Positions 59,676-64,000 of a stretch of DNA of 64,000 nt are shown one piece after another. The stretch is from positions 2,268,001-2,332,000 of the forward strand of contig NZ_CP136419.1 of assembly GCF_039233145.1 (NCBI RefSeq), written 5' to 3'. The DNA is from Moorella humiferrea (GTDB lineage: Bacteria > Bacillota > DSM-521 > Neomoorellales > Neomoorellaceae). The stretch's first letter is position 1. Each line of letters starts with the position of its first letter. A program made the position numbers and the translations under genes. A model generated the notes under the pieces. It saw nothing but the letters and a program-made list of their open reading frames with translations. It searched no databases and was not told the DNA's origin.

Positions 59676-59704
59676 ATTATAGCGGTAATAGATTACCAAC
59701 GCAA
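59676..59704 (-). promoter_or_regulatory. Promoter of mazEF with operator palindrome
   Basis: Minus strand TTGCGT (59704-59699), 17-nt spacer, TATAAT (59681-59676). The spacer contains the perfect palindrome GGTAATCTATTACC (59684-59697), well placed for autorepression by the antitoxin. Confidence 0.7.
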
Positions 59705-59720
59705 GGCCAAAAGAAAGCTT

Positions 59721-60842
59721 TTATCTATATACCCGCGGCACCCTCCCGGAAATAAGGCAAAGGATTTCGTAGTTTATCGTACCCATCCAGGCGGCCACTT
59801 CCTCCACGGACAAAACCTCTCCGTCCTGGCTGCCGAAGAGGACTACTTCATCACCGACCCGCACATCCGGTATAGCACTGACGTCTATCATACATTGATC
59901 CATGCAGACCCGGCCGACCACTGGCGCCCTACGTCCTCGGATCAGTACCTCGGCCCGGTTGGAAAGAAGGCGTGAATAGCCGTCGGCGTAGCCCACCGGC
60001 AAAGTGGCTATTCTGGCGGGTGCCGGCGTGCGGTAGGTGCAGCCGTAGCTAATATAGGTTCCAGCCGGTACCTCCTTTACCAGAACGACCCTAGTCTTCA
60101 ACGCCATGGCCGGCCGGAGTTCGATGCGCTTTTTGTCAACTTCCGGCGAGGGATAATGGCCGTACAGGATAATACCCGCCCGTACCAGGTTGAAATGGGT
60201 TTCCGGCAGGTCGATGATGGCGCCGCTGTTGGCCGCGTGGCACCAGGGAAAAGTTACTCCCTTTTCTTCCAACTCGCCGACTACCTTGCGGAACAACTGC
60301 AGCTGCCTTAAGGTGTAGGTCTTGTCGGCCGCGTCAGCGGCGGCAAAGTGGGTAAAAATGCCTTCCAGCAAAACATTCGGCAGCCCGGCGATGGCCAGAA
60401 CTTCTTCAACCGCCCGCTCCGGCAAAAAGCCCAGCCGCCCCATGCCGGTGTCGATTTTTATATGCAGCCGCGCCTTTGTACCGGCAACAGCGGCGGCCGC
60501 ATCCAAAGCCCGGGCCTGTTCCCGGCTAAAAACCGTCTGGGAAAGGTCGGCGGCCACCACCCGTCCGGCGTCTTCGGCCGGGGTGTAACCTAAAATAAGG
60601 AGGGGGGCGGTAATCCCCTCCTCCCGTAATGCCAGAGCTTCGTCCAGGGTGGCCACCCCCAGCCAGGTCACGCCGTTGGCCAGGGCCGTCCTGGCCACCG
60701 GCACGGCCCCGTGGCCGTAAGCGTTGGCTTTGACCACCGCCATGAGTTCGGTATGGGGAGACAATATCTTTTTTATAGCCCGGACGTTATGGGCAATGGC
60801 TTCGAGATCAACCTCGGCCCAAACCGGCCGCGTCACCGGCAT
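59721..60842 (-). CDS. alr: Alanine racemase
   Basis: 373 residues; ATG at 60842 is only 3 nt after GGAGG, so GTG at 60836 is possible. PLP Lys in [13 protein letters not shown], then [12 protein letters not shown], and catalytic Tyr region [11 protein letters not shown] with [14 protein letters not shown]-terminal [12 protein letters not shown]. Makes D-alanine for peptidoglycan; also relevant to spore germination control. Overlaps nnrDE by 35 nt. Confidence 0.93.
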   Translation of the reverse strand: MPVTRPVWAEVDLEAIAHNVRAIKKILSPHTELMAVVKANAYGHGAVPVARTALANGVTWLGVATLDEALALREEGITAPLLILGYTPAEDAGRVVAADLSQTVFSREQARALDAAAAVAGTKARLHIKIDTGMGRLGFLPERAVEEVLAIAGLPNVLLEGIFTHFAAADAADKTYTLRQLQLFRKVVGELEEKGVTFPWCHAANSGAIIDLPETHFNLVRAGIILYGHYPSPEVDKKRIELRPAMALKTRVVLVKEVPAGTYISYGCTYRTPAPARIATLPVGYADGYSRLLSNRAEVLIRGRRAPVVGRVCMDQCMIDVSAIPDVRVGDEVVLFGSQDGEVLSVEEVAAWMGTINYEILCLISGRVPRVYR

Positions 60843-62394
60843 CCACCTCCAAATTGCGAAAAGCCGCCGGTAAAAAGTTCAACAAATCTCCCGCCATGAG
60901 GGCATGCTGGCCAAGGGCCGCCCGCCCCAGATCCCCGGCCACTCCATGCAGGTAAGCCCCCAGGGCTGCGGCCGTCCCCGGCTCCAGTCCCTGGGCTATA
61001 AGGCCGGCAATAATGCCCGTCAAGACGTCGCCGCTGCCGGCGGTGGCCATCCCGGGATTGCCGGTAGGATTAATAAAGGTCTGCCCGTCGGGCCAGGCGA
61101 CTATAGTGCGGGCTCCTTTAAGGAGGAGGGCCACCCGCCATTCCCGGGCGTATCTCCTGGCCGTTTCCAGGCGTTCCTCCTGGACCCTGGCCGCAGTCGT
61201 GCCAATAAGGCGGGCCATTTCACCCGGATGGGGGGTCAACACCAGGGGCCCGTGATTGCCGGCAAGTATACCGGGGTCCGTTGCCAGGGCGTTGAGGGCA
61301 TCGGCATCCACCACCGCCGGGACTTTGAGATGCGGCAGCAATTCTTTCACCAGCTCCACCGTGGCCGGTTCCCGGGAAAGGCCGGGGCCCAGGGCCAGCA
61401 CGTTACATTGGTCCAAACGCTCCAGGATGGGATTCAGTGCTTCCCGGCTTAAAGTCCCCGCCGCCGTCTCCGGCAGGGGACAGGTCATCACTTCCGTAGT
61501 CTTCGTTTCTAAAATTTCATGGAGGCTTTTAGGCACGGCCGCCGTGACCAAGCCGGCGCCCGCCCTTAAAGCCGCCGTGGCCGTTAAAGTAATGGCACCC
61601 GTGAGGCCCGGCGAACCGCCCACGGCCAGAACGTGGCCGTAGACGCCTTTGTGGGCGTCGGTTTTACGCCCGGGCAGGTTGGCCCGGCACCAGTCTGCCG
61701 TCAGCAGATGGGTTTTCAAACCCTGATCTTCAACGAGTTTTCGGGGAATACCGATGTCGGCCACTTCCAGACGCCCGGTGAAGCTGGCCCCCGGTTCGAC
61801 GACCAGCCCCAGTTTGGGCAGGGCGAAGGTTACCGTCCAGGTGGCCTGGATGCAGGGACCAAAAATCCGGCCGGTATCAGCTTCCAGGCCCGAGGGAACG
61901 TCGACGGCCACCGTATGGCGGTTGGCCTTGTTGATCATGGTAATGACGGACGCCGGCAGGCCCAGGGCAGCCCCTTTAAAACCAGTACCGAAAATGGCAT
62001 CGACCACCAGATCGGCATAAAGGAGGGCGATATCTGCCCGCTGGAGATGGTTTTCGCCAAGGATGGGATAAAGCCTCCCGCCCATCTTTTGATAAATCTC
62101 CAGGTTCGTCCGGGCGTCGCCCCGCATGTCTTCGGGACGGGCGAGGAGGAAGACTTTTACCTCGGCCCCCTGGTTCAACAGATGCCGGGCCACCACCAGT
62201 CCATCGCCGCCGTTGTTGCCTTTACCGCAGAAGATCAAGATACGGCGGTTCTTCACCCGTTCTTGAAAGTGGCGTCGAATGGATTCTACTACCCTCAATC
62301 CCGCATTTTCCATCAAGACAATGCTGGGGATTAGATATTCACTTGAGGCCAGGCGATCCAGCTGCCCCATTTCCGCGGCCGTTACCAGATACAT
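60808..62394 (-). CDS. nnrD: Bifunctional NAD(P)H-hydrate epimerase/ADP-dependent dehydratase
   Basis: 528 residues. N-terminal YjeF_N epimerase (about 1-215; [43 protein letters not shown]) fused to YjeF_C kinase-like dehydratase (about 225-515; [52 protein letters not shown]). Repairs hydrated NAD(P)H. Lies 67 nt after acpS. Confidence 0.92.
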   Translation of the reverse strand: MYLVTAAEMGQLDRLASSEYLIPSIVLMENAGLRVVESIRRHFQERVKNRRILIFCGKGNNGGDGLVVARHLLNQGAEVKVFLLARPEDMRGDARTNLEIYQKMGGRLYPILGENHLQRADIALLYADLVVDAIFGTGFKGAALGLPASVITMINKANRHTVAVDVPSGLEADTGRIFGPCIQATWTVTFALPKLGLVVEPGASFTGRLEVADIGIPRKLVEDQGLKTHLLTADWCRANLPGRKTDAHKGVYGHVLAVGGSPGLTGAITLTATAALRAGAGLVTAAVPKSLHEILETKTTEVMTCPLPETAAGTLSREALNPILERLDQCNVLALGPGLSREPATVELVKELLPHLKVPAVVDADALNALATDPGILAGNHGPLVLTPHPGEMARLIGTTAARVQEERLETARRYAREWRVALLLKGARTIVAWPDGQTFINPTGNPGMATAGSGDVLTGIIAGLIAQGLEPGTAAALGAYLHGVAGDLGRAALGQHALMAGDLLNFLPAAFRNLEVDAGDAAGLGRG

Positions 62395-62461
62395 GGCGCA
62401 TCCCTCTTCCGAAAAAAGGTTCTGCCAAATATAGTTCTTTCGTCGAAGCCTGCAGCTTCTT

Positions 62462-62845
62462 TTACAGATCTATTCCGTCAAACAAAGCAATGGCTACCGC
62501 CGCGGCAAAAGAGCGGCAGTGGGACAGGCTAACGGTAATGGTGCCGCCCCCCGCTTTGCGAGCCAGTTTCTCGGCCCGACCATGGAGTACGACCCGAGGC
62601 CGCCCCCCATCTTCCCTGCCAATCTCAATGTCCCGGAAGGAACAACCACCCAACCCCACCCCGAGGACTTTCATCACCGCCTCCTTGGCGGCAAACCGGG
62701 CCGCCAGGGACGCCGCCGGCCGGCCTCGTCCCATACAGTATTCCAGCTCTGCAGGCGTAAACAGCCGCGACAATAACCGCGGGTGGCGCTTTAAAGCCCT
62801 TTCCAGGCGGTCTATTTCAATGATGTCAATACCAATCTGGGCCAT
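62462..62845 (-). CDS. acpS: Holo-[acyl-carrier-protein] synthase
   Basis: 127 residues from ATG at 62845. QIGIDIIEIDRLERALKRHP (metal-binding Asp), RFAAKEAVMKVLG and SLSHCRSFAAAVAI are the AcpS motifs. An in-frame ATG at 62911 would add 22 residues and has a stronger site (AGGAGG, 6 nt), so a longer form or a translated leader is possible. Transfers phosphopantetheine to acyl carrier protein. Confidence 0.9.
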   Translation of the reverse strand: MAQIGIDIIEIDRLERALKRHPRLLSRLFTPAELEYCMGRGRPAASLAARFAAKEAVMKVLGVGLGGCSFRDIEIGREDGGRPRVVLHGRAEKLARKAGGGTITVSLSHCRSFAAAVAIALFDGIDL

Positions 62846-63081
62846 ATTTCCATCCTTACCGGGTTGATTGTTTTTTAACCCTTTCTCTTTGCTTAATTCG
62901 GCAATAAACATGAAAAACCTCCTCGGGAGTAAAAAGTCGATCGGCAGGCGTCAGTGGTAGTCAAGGCAGTTTGAGGCCTTTGACCAACCGTTAAAGCCCG
63001 TACTGCGACCTTTGGCGCCATAAGCCTTTATTTTTCTCCCTTTCCTGATTAAGATAAAACTACAGGAAGGGAGTGGGAACC

Positions 63082-64000
63082 GTGAATAAGGACGTCAGGA
63101 CTTTTGAAGCATTGCTAAAGGAAAACCGCACTTTTCCGCCTCCGCCGGCCTTTACCGCCGCAGCTAACGTCAAGGATACCGGCATCTACAAAGAAGGCGA
63201 AAATATAGAAGAGTTCTGGGCGCGGGAAGCTGCCAAACTCCACTGGTTCCGTCCATGGGACCGGGTGCTGGAATGGGAATATCCCCTGGCCTGGTGGTTC
63301 AACGGCGGCACCCTGAACGTTTCATACAACTGCCTGGACAGGCACCTGGAAACCTGGCGTCGCAACAAGGCGGCCATCATCTGGGAAGGCGAACCGGGGG
63401 ATTCTGTCGTCCTCACTTACCGCGACCTGTACCGGGAAGTCAACAAGTTCGCCGCAGTCCTCCGCTCCCTGGGAATAAAACGCAACGACCGGGTCACCAT
63501 CTATCTTCCCATGATCCCGGAGCTGCCCATCGCCATGCTGGCCTGTACCCGCATCGGCGCCGTTCATAACGTAGTCTTCGGCGGTTTCAGCGCCGCCGCC
63601 TTAAGGGAGCGGATCAACGACATCGGCGCCAAGGTATTGATCACCGCCGACGGCGGTTTCCGTAAAGGAAAAATAGTTGCCCTGAAGGAAAACGCCGATA
63701 CTGCCCTGGCCGGAACGCCGACTATTGAAAAGGTCATCGTCACCAAGCGCACGGGACAGGCGGTCAACATGCAGCGGGGACGCGACCTCTGGTGGCACGA
63801 GCTCATGGCCGCCGCCCCCCTCTACACCCCGCCGGAACACATGGAAGCGGAAGATCCCCTCTTTATCCTCCATACCAGCGGCACCACCGGCAAACCCAAG
63901 GGGATAGTCCACACCACGGGCGGTTATCTCGTCGGCGTCACCACCACTTCCCGTTACATCTTCGATCTCAAGGACGAAGATGTCTACTGGTGTACCGCCG
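63082..64000 (+). CDS. acs: Acetyl-CoA synthetase (AMP-forming), 5' part
   Basis: Open from GTG 63082 (GGGAG upstream) to the window end, 306 codons. N-terminal ACS domain ([43 protein letters not shown]), the [11 protein letters not shown] block of the CoA/substrate region, and the AMP-binding P-loop [21 protein letters not shown]. Activates acetate with ATP and CoA. It is the only gene besides hdrBC on the plus strand and diverges from acpS. No clear promoter recognised in the 236 bp between them. Confidence 0.93.
   Translation, partial: MNKDVRTFEALLKENRTFPPPPAFTAAANVKDTGIYKEGENIEEFWAREAAKLHWFRPWDRVLEWEYPLAWWFNGGTLNVSYNCLDRHLETWRRNKAAIIWEGEPGDSVVLTYRDLYREVNKFAAVLRSLGIKRNDRVTIYLPMIPELPIAMLACTRIGAVHNVVFGGFSAAALRERINDIGAKVLITADGGFRKGKIVALKENADTALAGTPTIEKVIVTKRTGQAVNMQRGRDLWWHELMAAAPLYTPPEHMEAEDPLFILHTSGTTGKPKGIVHTTGGYLVGVTTTSRYIFDLKDEDVYWCTA

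Noticed and set aside
1-64000. CRISPR array, tRNA, rRNA or insertion sequence
   Set aside because: I looked for spaced short repeats, tRNA-like cloverleaf ends and transposase ORFs on both strands and saw none.

Overview
The window looks like chromosome from a GC-rich, endospore-forming anaerobic Firmicute, most like a Moorella-type acetogen. This is an inference from gene content: a corrinoid O-demethylase-type methyltransferase operon, class I fumarase, a type B (PyrDK) dihydroorotate dehydrogenase, a large molybdenum-cofactor operon, a Spo0F-like regulator behind a sigma-H-like promoter, and mazEF next to alr. Almost every gene is on the minus strand. Both ends cut genes: a UroD-family methyltransferase on the left and an acetyl-CoA synthetase on the right.

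Layout. 1-7.8 kb: methyltransferase operon (corrinoid protein, methyl-THF methyltransferase, an unusual corrinoid-domain/PocR/LytS sensor kinase with its AraC-type response regulator, a corrinoid-reactivating Fe-S ATPase, and the UroD-family methyltransferase). 7.9-10.8 kb: two-subunit fumarase and aspartate ammonia-lyase. 10.9-21.5 kb: a compact operon reading GntR, PyrK, PyrD, branched-chain-type ABC transporter (five genes), PyrC, PyrB, carbamate kinase, ending at a terminator. With aspartase and fumarase it spells out the complete orotate fermentation route: orotate to dihydroorotate to carbamoyl-aspartate to aspartate plus carbamoyl phosphate, with ATP from carbamate kinase. 21.6-24.0 kb: a second pyrK-pyrD followed by pyrE, presumably biosynthetic. 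24.1-29.75 kb: molybdenum-cofactor operon (small Cys protein, two moeA, moaA, moaC, MOSC, mogA) with promoter, Moco-type riboswitch, leader terminator and end terminator all visible. 29.76-33.9 kb: exported FAD oxidoreductase, GH26 protein and 5-formyl-THF cyclo-ligase. 33.98-34.15 kb: a cluster of DnaA boxes.

34.2-54.5 kb: a visibly more AT-rich 20.25-kb block bounded by a perfect 34-bp direct repeat. The right copy is the 3' end of tsaD; the left copy lies next to a hairpin that looks like the original tsaD terminator. This is the signature of an integrated island, although no integrase is visible. The island carries two systems: (a) a nine-gene operon for an MFS transporter, archaemetzincin, molybdopterin oxidoreductase, two polyferredoxins, a miniature aldehyde-ferredoxin-oxidoreductase-like protein, a pyridine-nucleotide oxidoreductase, a GlcD-type flavoprotein and a CCG-domain Fe-S protein; (b) HdrB and HdrC facing an operon for a GcvH-like lipoyl protein, an AhpD-like dithiol protein, two paired radical-SAM proteins resembling a LipS1/LipS2 lipoyl synthase, a lipoate ligase and a third radical-SAM protein. 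Three matches to the sigma-54 -24/-12 promoter stand before the three transcription units, and an AcoR-type sigma-54 activator closes the island. The whole resembles a self-contained, lipoate-dependent redox regulon.

54.5-64 kb: housekeeping genes (tsaD, rimI, tsaB, tsaE, family-4 uracil-DNA glycosylase, thiE, spo0F, mazEF, alr, nnrDE, acpS) and the start of acs on the plus strand. No tRNA, rRNA, CRISPR array or insertion sequence was recognised. All functional calls come from reading motifs by eye; no database search was possible.
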